Positions 7,567 through 16,206 of a stretch of DNA of 42,845 nucleotides are shown piece by piece. The DNA lies in contig JAEFBA010000012.1 in the NCBI GenBank assembly GCA_016292145.1, forward strand, positions 1-42,845, in the 5' to 3' direction. The position numbers and the translations under genes were made by a program. The stretch comes from Saccharofermentans sp. Its GTDB lineage: Bacteria > Bacillota > Clostridia > Saccharofermentanales > Saccharofermentanaceae. The stretch's first letter is position 1. Each line of letters starts with the position of its first letter. The notes beneath the pieces are model-generated. The model was not told where the DNA came from and did no database searches. It was given only the letters and a program-made list of their open reading frames with translations.

Positions 7567-8745
7567 TTACTTAAGATAGTGCATCCAGGATCTTGCGCCC
7601 GTCTCAGCCATGAGCGCTGCGATATCCTTATGCTTGATGCCGCTTACAAGGATCGCTTCCTCAGAGAGGTAAACACAGCTGTAGCCCTTTACCACTGCTT
7701 CTGCGGCATTGTCGACCCTGATAACGATATCGGCGATGATCTCATCGTAAGGCATGATCTCAACGCTCTCAGACGTCCATGCTCTTGCTTCTGAAGGATT
7801 GCCCATCGCAGCCTCAAGAACGTCACCGCAGACTGCAGATGCCGTAGGGAGCGTGCCTGCGCCCTGACCGTAGAACATGGCCTGGCCTAAGCTGTTGCCG
7901 TCAACCATTATCGCATTGAATACACCGTTTACGTTATACAAGAGATTGTTTTTCTCGACCATTGCAGGCGCAACATAAGCGACAGGCTTCTCGCCGGCCT
8001 CGTAAAGTGCGATGAGCTTGATGTCGCATCCGATTGACTTAGCAAATGCCATATCGTCTGTCGTGATCGCGGAGATGCCTTCAGCAGAGATCTTCTCAGG
8101 TGCAATGTAATCACCGTCATTTGCGATCGTGGAAAGGATCGAGAGCTTTCTCTGAGCGTCGATGCCGTCGATATCTGCAGAAGGATTAGCCTCTGCAAAG
8201 CCGTTCTCCTGAGCCTGCTTCAATGCCGTAACAAAATCCACGCCCTCATCCTTCATCTGTGAGAGGATGTAGTTCGTTGTGCCGTTAACGATGCCTGCGA
8301 TCTTCGTGATCTTGTTAGCCGCAAGGCACTTATAAAGAGGTCTGATGATCGGGATACCGCCGCCTACTGCAGCCTCGAAAAGATAGCAGCAGTTGTTCTC
8401 CTTTGCGATCTGAAGGAGCTCGGGACCCTTTGTTGAGACAAGTTCCTTATTGGAAGTTACGACGCTGATACCCGAAGACAGAGCGCGCTTTGTGTATTCA
8501 TAAGCAATCCTCGCACCGCCTATGGTCTCGACTGCAATCTGTATGTCGCTTCCGAAAACCTCATCAGCGTCATGTGTTACAAGATTTGCGAATCTGCTGT
8601 CAGGAAAATCCCTGATATCAAGGATGTACTTAACGTTGACCTCTTTGCCGATACGCTTGGAGATAACATCCTTGTTGACGTCCAGAGTCTCGGCAACGCC
8701 TGAACCGACCGTACCGAAGCCCATAATTGCGATGTTGATAGCCAT
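7567..8745 (-). CDS. hom: homoserine dehydrogenase
   Basis: This enzyme reduces aspartate semialdehyde to homoserine with NAD(P)H on the path to threonine and methionine. The 392-residue protein starts with the Rossmann motif GFGTVGSGV and contains EAAVGGGIPIIRPL, GIVNGTTNYILSQM and ADIDGIDAQRKLSIL, all diagnostic. The C-terminal regulatory ACT region (from about residue 335) is short and diverged. Feedback control may therefore come from elsewhere, possibly the ACT protein encoded 19 bp upstream. An AAAGGAAC ribosome site precedes the ATG. thrB, thrC and the aspartokinase gene are not in the window. Confidence 0.95.
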   Translation of the reverse strand: MAINIAIMGFGTVGSGVAETLDVNKDVISKRIGKEVNVKYILDIRDFPDSRFANLVTHDADEVFGSDIQIAVETIGGARIAYEYTKRALSSGISVVTSNKELVSTKGPELLQIAKENNCCYLFEAAVGGGIPIIRPLYKCLAANKITKIAGIVNGTTNYILSQMKDEGVDFVTALKQAQENGFAEANPSADIDGIDAQRKLSILSTIANDGDYIAPEKISAEGISAITTDDMAFAKSIGCDIKLIALYEAGEKPVAYVAPAMVEKNNLLYNVNGVFNAIMVDGNSLGQAMFYGQGAGTLPTASAVCGDVLEAAMGNPSEARAWTSESVEIMPYDEIIADIVIRVDNAAEAVVKGYSCVYLSEEAILVSGIKHKDIAALMAETGARSWMHYLK

Positions 8746-8764
8746 TTCTTTATTGTTCCTTTCG

Positions 8765-9211
8765 TTATTCCCTGCTCAGCACCATGCACTTGCGTACACC
8801 TGCGAGCTTAGAGATATCATTGATTATGTCGTCAACTGTTCCGTACATCGATACTGTCTCAATGGAGATAGAGATATCGGCGAGGCCGTTGATCGGAATA
8901 TTCTGGTTGATCGTCAGAATATTGGCGCGTGATTCCGCGATAGTCCTTATGATCTCGGACAAAATGCCCTGGAAGTTCTCGACAGACAGAAGGAGCGTAA
9001 CCTTCTTGCCGCTTGCAGCCTCATAGAACGGCAGCACAGAATCCTTGTACTTGTAGTATGCACTTCTGGAGAGCCCGGTCTTTCTGACCGCTTCGTTTAC
9101 GGAAGTGGACTCGCCCGTGTTAAGGCGCTGCTTAACTTCCATTACCTTAATGAAGACTTCAGGCAAAACTCTTTTGTCGACGAGGAAATATTCGGGGTTA
9201 TCCTGATGCAT
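8765..9211 (-). CDS. ACT domain-containing protein, UPF0735/PheB family
   Basis: The 148-residue protein has an N-terminal helix-turn-helix-like segment (VNEAVRKTGLSRSAYYKYKD, about residues 38-57) followed by an ACT domain (VTLLLSVENFQGILSEIIRT onward). ACT domains bind small ligands, usually amino acids. The family commonly sits beside homoserine dehydrogenase genes, as here, so an amino-acid-sensing role for the pathway is likely but unproven. It is the first gene of the operon running to rsfS, and its promoter is at 9286-9314. The start codon is immediately preceded by a palindrome (9212-9225) that includes ribosome-site bases. Confidence 0.85.
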   Translation of the reverse strand: MHQDNPEYFLVDKRVLPEVFIKVMEVKQRLNTGESTSVNEAVRKTGLSRSAYYKYKDSVLPFYEAASGKKVTLLLSVENFQGILSEIIRTIAESRANILTINQNIPINGLADISISIETVSMYGTVDDIINDISKLAGVRKCMVLSRE

Positions 9212-9225
9212 AAGGTCAAGACCTT
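9212..9225 (-). promoter_or_regulatory. small hairpin overlapping the ribosome site of the ACT gene
   Basis: AAGGTCAAGACCTT is a near-perfect palindrome directly abutting the ATG. In the mRNA it would pair the AAGG ribosome-site bases with ACCTT, so it could modulate initiation. It may also be chance. Confidence 0.4.
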
Positions 9226-9285
9226 TCTATGAGATTATCGCGCCCAAGTATACTTCCACAGACGGACATTTGTACGCGCCTGACA

Positions 9286-9314
9286 ATATTAACACGATTA
9301 AGGGGTGTTTTCAA
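9286..9314 (-). promoter_or_regulatory. promoter of the ACT-hom-purD-nadD-rsfS operon
   Basis: On the minus strand TTGAAA (9314-9309), a 17-bp spacer and TAATAT (9291-9286) make a good sigma-A promoter, giving a leader of about 68 nt. The rest of the 238-bp gap (9212-9449) shows no gene or known riboswitch. Confidence 0.7.
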
Positions 9315-9449
9315 CGAATTATAATTAATAAAGTCATTTGCACGGGATTTATCCGTTACCGTACAGTCAAATTCTTTAAAAACGACTATTTTGACCGGTT
9401 CTTGGACGAATCCTAAGGAAATCAGCAGTTCAGCGCGTGTAAAAAAGCA

Positions 9450-10055
9450 TCAGCCAAGTTCAGCCTTCAGCTTCTCCGCCATGGCCCTTGAAGCTTTGCC
9501 CCTGTGGCTTATGGAATTCTTCTGTTCCTTGGTCATCTGGGCCGTGGTCATGCCGAATTCGGGCACGTAAAAGATAGGATCGTAGCCAAATCCGCCGTCA
9601 CCCATGGGCTGCTCGTGCAGAACACCGCAGACTTCGCCCCTCACGGTAAATTCAGATCCGTCAGGTCTTACGACAGCGATGCTGCAGACGAACTTTGCAG
9701 TGCGCTTCTCTTCCGGGACGTCTTTCAGCATCTCGAAGATCTTTGCAAACTTCTCCGGGTAAGTGGAATCCTCACCGCAGAATCTTGCAGAATAGATTCC
9801 CGGAGCGCCGTCGAGCGCGTCGATGCAAAGACCGGAGTCATCTGCCATTACATAAGCGCCTTCTGCAAGAGCGTGTACGGCGCGAGCCTTTATCAGAGCG
9901 TTCTCTTCGAAAGTCTTGCCGTCCTCAACGATGTCCGGATCAAAGCCCTCCTCCTTCATTGTCGTAACGACAAAAGGTGTGCCGTCCAATATCTCTGCGA
10001 TCTCTCTTGCCTTGTCCTTGTTGGATGTCGCAAGAATGAGTTTGAATTCCGTCAT
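9450..10055 (-). CDS. rdgB: XTP/dITP diphosphatase (RdgB/HAM1)
   Basis: RdgB removes non-canonical purine nucleotides such as XTP and dITP by cleaving them to monophosphates. The 201-residue protein has ILATSNKDKAREI, the catalytic MADDSGLCIDALDGAPGIYS, YDPIFYVPE and KNSISHRGKA motifs, all intact. The frame has an ATG at 10067, but the ATG at 10055 is preferred. It overlaps the upstream stop as ATGA and is preceded by GGAGG with a 5-bp spacer. It is the last gene of the argS operon. Confidence 0.96.
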   Translation of the reverse strand: MTEFKLILATSNKDKAREIAEILDGTPFVVTTMKEEGFDPDIVEDGKTFEENALIKARAVHALAEGAYVMADDSGLCIDALDGAPGIYSARFCGEDSTYPEKFAKIFEMLKDVPEEKRTAKFVCSIAVVRPDGSEFTVRGEVCGVLHEQPMGDGGFGYDPIFYVPEFGMTTAQMTKEQKNSISHRGKASRAMAEKLKAELG

Positions 10056-11482
10056 ATAAGCCTCCATGCCTTGGGATACATATTTTTTGCGGTCTGTCCG
10101 TTGATCTTCGCAAAGCCCAGCGGATAGTTGCCGATACCTACGAGAATGGTTCCTGAAGCCTTTAAGCCGTCTTCAGGAGTAACAGATATGGTCTCACCTC
10201 TTAAGTACTTAAGGAGCCTGTCGTCATCGCGCTTAAGCCCGAGATATGAGTCGTCCCTGATCTCATCTCTTGTTAAAGCCAGAGCTATGCTGTTGGAGGG
10301 CTCGAAAACCTTCTTTCCCGACTTAAGTGGCTTTAAGTCGCCTACGTAAAGGCCTGTCTTTACGACCTTGAGGCCCTTGAAGAGCTTCTCATCGAAGGTC
10401 ATCTGGAAGATACCCGTTCCGTGGCTGATAAACGCGCCTTTAAGGATGTCTTCCCTGCCCTTATCTGATAAGACTTCATCGAGCATGCCCATGGCTGCTT
10501 CGACGTTCTTGTCCTTGGATCTTACCTCGCCTGCAATAAGCAGTTCTGAAGCTGACTTAAGATCCTTCTCCTCACCTTTAACGATATGCACGCAGAAGTG
10601 ACCGTCACCGTCTGATAAGTGCGGCCAGATCCTCATGGAACCCGGAAGGATCGAATCTTCTCCGCCGTGAGTGATGCCCGTTATCTCAGGATGAGCCTTT
10701 ACGTGATATTCGGGATGGCGCTCAATGAAACGCTTTATCTGGTTCTCGTCTTCATCAACGCAGAACGTGCATGTGGAATAAACGATGGAACCGCCTTCTT
10801 TCAGGCATTTGTGGGCAGCTTCAAGGATCGATTCCTGCAGAGGAACACAGACCTTGGGTCCGTAGTTCATGTAACTCTTAACAGCGCCCGGATCTCTTCT
10901 GAACATGCCCTCACCTGAGCACGGCGCGTCGATAAGGATCTTGTCGAAGAATAAAGGGAGCCTTGATGCAATATTCTCGGGCGTCTCATTGAGAATGACA
11001 CAGCCCTTGATGCCGGAACGCTCGATATTGCGAAGGAGCGCTTTTGAACGGTCGAAGCTTATCTCGTTTGCTACAAGGATTCCTTCGCCCTTCATGTCCT
11101 CGCCGAGCCTGCAGGCCTTGCCGCCGGGAGCGGCGCAAAGGTCTAATACGGTCTCGCCGGGCTTTGCCGCCATGACCTGTGCAGGGAGCATTGCGGAAGG
11201 CTCCTGGGGATAGTAAACGCCGGCGTGATAGAGAGCTTCTTTGCCGCCGGTCTCGTTATTGATGTAATAGCCGCCGGAGCACCACGGAACAGGGTTTTCG
11301 CCCTCTCCGAGCTCAGCAAGGAGCGCGTGCTCTTCATCAGCGGAATCAATCTTGGTCCTGGAGAATCTTATTCCCTTCAAAGGCTCTTTTTCGAAGCTCT
11401 CGTAAAAGCCTTCCTGCGGTACATACGTATAACGCGAGAAGAAATCATTCATCTCTTTTAAGAACTCTTCAGGGAACTTCAT
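10052..11482 (-). CDS. RsmB/NOP family RNA cytosine-C5 methyltransferase (RsmF-like)
   Basis: The 476-residue protein belongs to the NOL1/NOP2/Sun family, which places 5-methylcytosine on rRNA or tRNA using S-adenosylmethionine. The SAM site is VLDLCAAPGGKACRLGEDM. The two catalytic cysteines sit in DAPCSGEGMF and STCTF. The C-terminal 170 residues form the RsmF-type RNA-binding extension, ending in a PUA-like segment (KASGTILVGIGNYPLGFAKI). RsmF/YebU of E. coli methylates 16S rRNA C1407; the exact target here is inferred only from the domain layout. It lies 7 bp after the oligopeptidase gene and overlaps rdgB by 3 bases. Confidence 0.9.
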   Translation of the reverse strand: MKFPEEFLKEMNDFFSRYTYVPQEGFYESFEKEPLKGIRFSRTKIDSADEEHALLAELGEGENPVPWCSGGYYINNETGGKEALYHAGVYYPQEPSAMLPAQVMAAKPGETVLDLCAAPGGKACRLGEDMKGEGILVANEISFDRSKALLRNIERSGIKGCVILNETPENIASRLPLFFDKILIDAPCSGEGMFRRDPGAVKSYMNYGPKVCVPLQESILEAAHKCLKEGGSIVYSTCTFCVDEDENQIKRFIERHPEYHVKAHPEITGITHGGEDSILPGSMRIWPHLSDGDGHFCVHIVKGEEKDLKSASELLIAGEVRSKDKNVEAAMGMLDEVLSDKGREDILKGAFISHGTGIFQMTFDEKLFKGLKVVKTGLYVGDLKPLKSGKKVFEPSNSIALALTRDEIRDDSYLGLKRDDDRLLKYLRGETISVTPEDGLKASGTILVGIGNYPLGFAKINGQTAKNMYPKAWRLI

Positions 11483-11489
11483 TTAAGCC

Positions 11490-13202
11490 TCACAGATTAA
11501 GGAAATCCGCACACTTGAAGGCAAGGCGCTTGATGACGTCGACGTCAAATGGAGACTCGATGCCGGACTTCTTTATGAGATTTAAGAATGTATCGCTGCC
11601 GCCTAACTGGCAGAGCGTATTGTACTTCTCCAAAGCTACCTTCATATCGGTCCTGGACTCGTCCCAGAGCTCAAGAGCGCAGATCTGCGAGAGGCAGTAA
11701 TCGATATAATAGAAAGGCGTCGTGAAGATATGGTCCTTCTTCATCCAGGCGCCGCCCAGAGCGTGGAAAGGCGTATCCTCAACATCGTATTCGGTGAACG
11801 GCTGATAGGTCTGCTCTAACATCCTCCAGATCTCATGACGCTCGTTGGGTGTCATGTTCGGATTATCGTAAATTATGTGCTGGAACTCATCGACCATACA
11901 TCCGTAAGGCAGGAACAAAAGGCCGTCCGTCATGTGGAGCTCACAGTACTGCTCAGCCTGATTGCCGTAGAAGATGTTCATGAAAGGATATGACATGTAT
12001 TCCATCGATGTCGAGTGGATCTCGCATGTCTCAAGCGTAGGAGACAGGCACTCTACAAACGGTGAAGATTCAGCACCTGCAAGTGCTGCATAGGCATGTC
12101 CGCCCTCGTGGATAACAGTTGCAACGTCATCGAAAGTGCCGTTGCCGTTCATGAAGATAAAAGGAATGCAGTAATCCTCAAGATACATGCAGTAGCCGCC
12201 CGTGGACTTAACGGGACGGGATAAAAGATCCGTATAACCGTGCCCCGAGAGAATGTCAAAGAAGCTCGGATTTGCGCCGAACATCTTTCTGAAGAACTTG
12301 CCGGCTGCTTCCTCGTAAGTATCCTTGCTTATTACAGGCGCAGGGTTGCCCTCTTTGAAGAGACAGGGAAGGTCATGGAACATGAGCTGGTCGACACCGA
12401 GCCTGTCCTTCTGGAGCTTTCTGATCTGTACCGTAAGAGGAACAATGTATCTCTTGATGTTCTCCCTGAATGAAGCAACATCTTCCCTTGTATAATCGTA
12501 GCGCTCCATGCGCTTATAGCCGAGCTCTGTAAAATTCTCATATCCGAGCTTTTTGGCAGCCTGTGTCCTTACCTTAACGAGGTCATCGTAGATAACATCG
12601 TAGGTGTCTTTACGGGACATATAGTATTTATCGAGCGCGATGTGAGCCTCTCTTCTTACCTTTCTGTCAGTTGACTGGAGGTAAGGCTGGATAAGGCTTA
12701 AGTTCAGCGTCTTCTTGCCGAGCTGGATCTCAGCTTCGGACTGCTTCTGGGAGTACTCGTTCTCAAGCTTTGATTCCTCAGTGAGGTCGTCAATTACTTC
12801 GCTCGAGATGATCTCCCTCTGGTTCTTGGCCTTGCGGAAGATCATGGGGCCGTACTTGACCTTCAGCGAATCAGCGCAGGGCGCCGTAAGAAGGCCGGAT
12901 AACACAGCGGACGAGAGTTCCTGGACTCTGGCAGTTGCCTCGTCGAAGAACTCTAGCTCGGTATTGTAGAACTCGTTTGAAGTATCGAGATCGTGGAGGA
13001 TCTGGCAGAGCGCATACTGTGTGTCGAAAGAGCTTATCGCAATCTCGTACTCACTTATCGCTTCATCGGCCGCCTCGATAGTCTTGGCGGTCATGAGCCT
13101 CAATCTAACGGCTTTTACTGTCTCCGTGAACTTATCAAGATCAGGTCTTGTGTATTTCAGTTCCTTAAAATCAGGTACCGAGCTGTTAGTCGTATTCTCC
13201 AT
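11490..13202 (-). CDS. M3 family oligoendopeptidase (PepF-like)
   Basis: This is a zinc metallopeptidase of 570 residues, probably cytoplasmic because no signal peptide is seen, that trims short peptides. The zinc site is VIHEGGHAYAALAG near residue 364, with the third ligand expected in the ETCEIHSTSMEY segment about 25 residues on. The N-terminal half is the all-helical M3 prodomain. The closest named type is the M3 oligoendopeptidase group of Clostridia. It lies in the argS operon, 32 bp after argS, which is a co-transcription link rather than a functional one. Confidence 0.92.
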   Translation of the reverse strand: MENTTNSSVPDFKELKYTRPDLDKFTETVKAVRLRLMTAKTIEAADEAISEYEIAISSFDTQYALCQILHDLDTSNEFYNTELEFFDEATARVQELSSAVLSGLLTAPCADSLKVKYGPMIFRKAKNQREIISSEVIDDLTEESKLENEYSQKQSEAEIQLGKKTLNLSLIQPYLQSTDRKVRREAHIALDKYYMSRKDTYDVIYDDLVKVRTQAAKKLGYENFTELGYKRMERYDYTREDVASFRENIKRYIVPLTVQIRKLQKDRLGVDQLMFHDLPCLFKEGNPAPVISKDTYEEAAGKFFRKMFGANPSFFDILSGHGYTDLLSRPVKSTGGYCMYLEDYCIPFIFMNGNGTFDDVATVIHEGGHAYAALAGAESSPFVECLSPTLETCEIHSTSMEYMSYPFMNIFYGNQAEQYCELHMTDGLLFLPYGCMVDEFQHIIYDNPNMTPNERHEIWRMLEQTYQPFTEYDVEDTPFHALGGAWMKKDHIFTTPFYYIDYCLSQICALELWDESRTDMKVALEKYNTLCQLGGSDTFLNLIKKSGIESPFDVDVIKRLAFKCADFLNL

Positions 13203-13234
13203 CGGTCTGCCTTTCTAATTAGATCTTCCGGGGC

Positions 13235-15007
13235 TTACATCTTCTCGACTACGCCGATTCCGAGCATATCGAGTCCGGACTTGATCGTGTCTGCCACTGC
13301 TTCGCAGAGTTTGAGACGTGCGTCTCTTAATTCTGCTGAATCGCAGTTCAGGATCCTTGAATTATTGTAGAAACGGTTGAAGTTCCTTGCGATAAGAGCG
13401 ATCTGGCGTGAGATCATGAAAGGCTCATAGCTCTCAGCTGCCTTAACGACCGCATCCTTGAAGTCTGCAAGGCTTCTGATGACTGCATATTCGTCTTCAG
13501 CCGTAAGCTGCGCAGCGGCATCAACAGAGCCCTTAAAGCCCTGATCTTCAGCCTTTCTGAGGATCGACTTGATCCTTGCGTATGTGTAGATCAAGTAAGG
13601 CGCTGTATCGCCTTCGAAATCGAGCATGTCATCCCAGTCAAAGAGGATATCCTTCTCTCTTCCGGCCTTGAGATATGTGTAAGAGACTGCGCCGAGACCG
13701 ACTATCTCGGATACCTTTGCTATCTGCTCGTCGGTCATGTCACCGCCTCTAAGCTCGCTGTTCTTTCTGATGATCTCAGCAGTCTTCTCAGTAGTCTTAT
13801 CAAGGAAATCGTCAAGCTTGATGATGTTGCCGGCACGTGTAGAGAATGCCTCAACGACCTCATTGCCGTTCTCATCCTTCTTGGGCTTGAACTTCAGAAG
13901 TCCGAAGCCTACGTGTACGCAGTCATCGGCAAAGTCATAGCCAGCCTTCTTGAGGACAGCGAAAACCTGCTTGAAGTGGAGTTGCTGCGGAAGACCTACA
14001 ACGTAGATATTCTTGTAGAAATTAAACTCCTCGTGTCTGTAGAGGACTGCTGCAAGGTCTCTTGAAGCATAGATCGTGGTACCGTCACTCTTAACAACGA
14101 GGCACGGAGGAAGGCCCTCTTCATCGAGCTTTACTACCTTGGCGCCTTCGCTCTCCTCCAAAAGGCCCTTGTCTTCAAGCATCTTTACGACGCCGGGGAT
14201 CCTTGATGAATAGAAGGATTCGCCGTTATAGTTATCGAACCTGATGCCCATTCTCTCATATGTCTTCTCGAAAACCTGGAGTGACAGATCCCTGAAACGC
14301 TGCCAGAGAGCCACTTCCTCAGGTTCGCCCTCTTCGAGTTTCCTGAAGTTGTCTCTTGCGGTGTCTTCGAGCTCCTTCTCGCGCTCGGGAGATACCTTGC
14401 ACTCATCGTGGAACTTTACGTAAATCCTCGTAAGCTCGTCAATCGGGTTGTCCTGCATGGCTTTCTCGTCGCCCCAGAGCCTGTAAGCCGTGATGAGCTT
14501 ACCGAACTGAGTGCCGTAATCGCCAAGGTGGTTGAATCTGATTACGTTATATCCGAGTCTTGAATAGATATTTGCAAGTGAATTGCCTAAGATCGTCGTG
14601 AAAGCATGACCTACATGGAAAGGCTTTGCGATGTTAGGAGATGAGAACTCAATGATGACATTCTTGCCCTCACCGATGTTCTTATTGCCGTACTGATCGC
14701 CTGCTTCTGTGATCTCAGAAATAACGCTCCTGGCAAGGATACCTCTGTCGATCCTGAAATTGATGTAAGGACCTGCAGTATCAACTGTGACCGCACCGTC
14801 AAAGCCTTTTACGAGCTCAGGAGAGTCCTTGAGTTCATTAGCGATCATGGGCGGAGCCTTGTGAAGAGTCTTGGCCAGAACGAAGCACGGGAAAGCGTAA
14901 TCTCCGAGCTCGAGCTTGGGCGGAATCTCAATAAGTCCTTCTATCTGCGCCTTATCAAGGCCGGTGCAGGCTGCCAGATTTGTAGCTATTAAATCTTTGT
15001 AATCCAT
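13235..15007 (-). CDS. argS: arginine-tRNA ligase
   Basis: ArgRS charges tRNA-Arg. The 590-residue protein has the N-terminal Add1 domain, the class I HIGH motif as FHVGHAF near residue 132, FSTRAGNIIKLDDFLD in the KMSKS position (ArgRS often lacks canonical KMSKS), and the C-terminal DALR anticodon-binding domain with NRFYNNSRIL. The start codon has a clean AAGGAG ribosome site. It leads a four-gene minus-strand operon. I found no T-box in the 164-bp upstream gap. Confidence 0.97.
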   Translation of the reverse strand: MDYKDLIATNLAACTGLDKAQIEGLIEIPPKLELGDYAFPCFVLAKTLHKAPPMIANELKDSPELVKGFDGAVTVDTAGPYINFRIDRGILARSVISEITEAGDQYGNKNIGEGKNVIIEFSSPNIAKPFHVGHAFTTILGNSLANIYSRLGYNVIRFNHLGDYGTQFGKLITAYRLWGDEKAMQDNPIDELTRIYVKFHDECKVSPEREKELEDTARDNFRKLEEGEPEEVALWQRFRDLSLQVFEKTYERMGIRFDNYNGESFYSSRIPGVVKMLEDKGLLEESEGAKVVKLDEEGLPPCLVVKSDGTTIYASRDLAAVLYRHEEFNFYKNIYVVGLPQQLHFKQVFAVLKKAGYDFADDCVHVGFGLLKFKPKKDENGNEVVEAFSTRAGNIIKLDDFLDKTTEKTAEIIRKNSELRGGDMTDEQIAKVSEIVGLGAVSYTYLKAGREKDILFDWDDMLDFEGDTAPYLIYTYARIKSILRKAEDQGFKGSVDAAAQLTAEDEYAVIRSLADFKDAVVKAAESYEPFMISRQIALIARNFNRFYNNSRILNCDSAELRDARLKLCEAVADTIKSGLDMLGIGVVEKM

Positions 15008-15067
15008 ATCATTTACTCCTTAATTACAAGTTGTTATATTAACATATTTTGGCCAAGACTGACGAGG

Positions 15068-15097
15068 CAATCAGGTCGATTTATTGCACTATTTGAT
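15068..15097 (-). promoter_or_regulatory. weak candidate promoter region for argS
   Basis: The divergent 15008-15171 gap must hold the argS promoter. The best minus-strand match I can find is TTGCCT with TATGTT about 18 bp downstream, roughly in or just below this interval. The match is poor and the assignment tentative. Confidence 0.2.
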
Positions 15098-15113
15098 GAT
15101 TTTTTTATGCGTT

Positions 15114-15142
15114 TTGTTAGGATATAATGCTTTTGTTATAAA
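15114..15142 (+). promoter_or_regulatory. promoter of the MraY-like gene
   Basis: TTGTTA (15114-15119), 17 bp, then TATAAA (15137-15142). A second possible -10 box, TATAAT, lies at 15123-15128 but has only a T-run at its -35 position. Confidence 0.55.
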
Positions 15143-15171
15143 AAACCTTAAATGAGCAAGAGGCATTCTTA

Positions 15172-16206
15172 ATGTATTTTATATACAAGATGGCAATAGG
15201 TCTTGCAGCCGCATTTGCCATTACAATGGTCCTTTTGAGATTCCTCCCCGGTGAGAGGATCTTGTTGGGACATGACCGCGGACGCAAGTTCGCCCAGGGA
15301 GCTGAAGCAAACATCGGTAAGCCTACCGGTGTCGGTTTTTACTTTATGCTGGTTTTCCTGGTAATCTCCGCCCTCCTCTGCTTTATATATTACCCGGTAA
15401 CATCAGACAAAGGCTTTTTCGCGAGCGGCAATGAAGTAACCGGCCTTGCCATGGGTCTTATTGCCACCCTTGCTGCAATGGTCACCGGCTGGCTCGACGA
15501 CAGATCCGTAAATGCCTGGAACGAATATCTAAAAGGCGCCCTAGACTTCATCGTATCCCTCATCGGCGCATTCATCTGTGTCCATTTCTTCGGCACAAGA
15601 GTCTATATCGCTATCACAGGCGCGTATTTCGACTTGAATCCGGTCGTTTTCTATCTTCTCGCAGTGATCCTCTTTGTCGTATCGATCAACGCAACAAATG
15701 CCACTGACGGCATCGACGGCCTGTCCGGCACCCTCTCGATCCTTGCGGTATTCACGACATTCCTCATGGGATTCATGGCACTTTCCCTGCCCGACAGGAA
15801 TTCGATCATACTCCTGGTCGTCTTCATTCCTTCGGTCATGGCATATCTTCTTTATAACTTCAATCCCTCGAAAATGCTCATGGGCGACGCAGGCTCCCGC
15901 GGCCTCGGCTTCTTCATCGCATTCTTCCTGATCTACTGCAGAGTGCCGCTCCTCTACTTCATCGTAGGACTTCCCTTCCTTTGTGACGGCGGTATCTCCA
16001 TCGTTAAGATCACTGTCGGAAGACTTACCAAGAAGAAGATCATCCTCTTCAAGAACATCACAACGCCTCTTCACGACGAACTCCGAAAGAACAGAAAGTT
16101 CAGCGTCAAGCGCGTCTGGTTCGTCCTCGTCATCGCAGCAGGCATGATCGACTTCCTCTATGTATTTGCCGCAACGCTGCTCAGGGTATTGGGAATCGTA
16201 GGGTAA
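15172..16206 (+). CDS. MraY-like/glycosyltransferase family 4 membrane phosphosugar transferase
   Basis: This is a 344-residue polytopic membrane protein of the PNPT superfamily, which transfers a phospho-sugar from a UDP-sugar to undecaprenyl phosphate. The core motifs are present: GWLDDRS (metal-binding DD), NATNATDGIDGLSG and LMGDAGSRGLGFF. The MraY HHH loop, usually like MAPxHHHFE, reads TTPLHDELRK. Only one histidine remains, so substrate or mechanism may differ from MurNAc-pentapeptide transfer. It is transcribed alone and not near mur genes, so it could be the cell's MraY, a paralogue, or a WecA-type enzyme for another glycan. Its stop abuts the stop of the next gene on the other strand. 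Confidence 0.8.
   Translation: MYFIYKMAIGLAAAFAITMVLLRFLPGERILLGHDRGRKFAQGAEANIGKPTGVGFYFMLVFLVISALLCFIYYPVTSDKGFFASGNEVTGLAMGLIATLAAMVTGWLDDRSVNAWNEYLKGALDFIVSLIGAFICVHFFGTRVYIAITGAYFDLNPVVFYLLAVILFVVSINATNATDGIDGLSGTLSILAVFTTFLMGFMALSLPDRNSIILLVVFIPSVMAYLLYNFNPSKMLMGDAGSRGLGFFIAFFLIYCRVPLLYFIVGLPFLCDGGISIVKITVGRLTKKKIILFKNITTPLHDELRKNRKFSVKRVWFVLVIAAGMIDFLYVFAATLLRVLGIVG

Noticed and set aside
15541-16074. 177-codon minus-strand frame rich in Asp and Glu
   Set aside because: It is a mirror of the MraY-like gene; the acidic composition is the reverse complement of hydrophobic codons.
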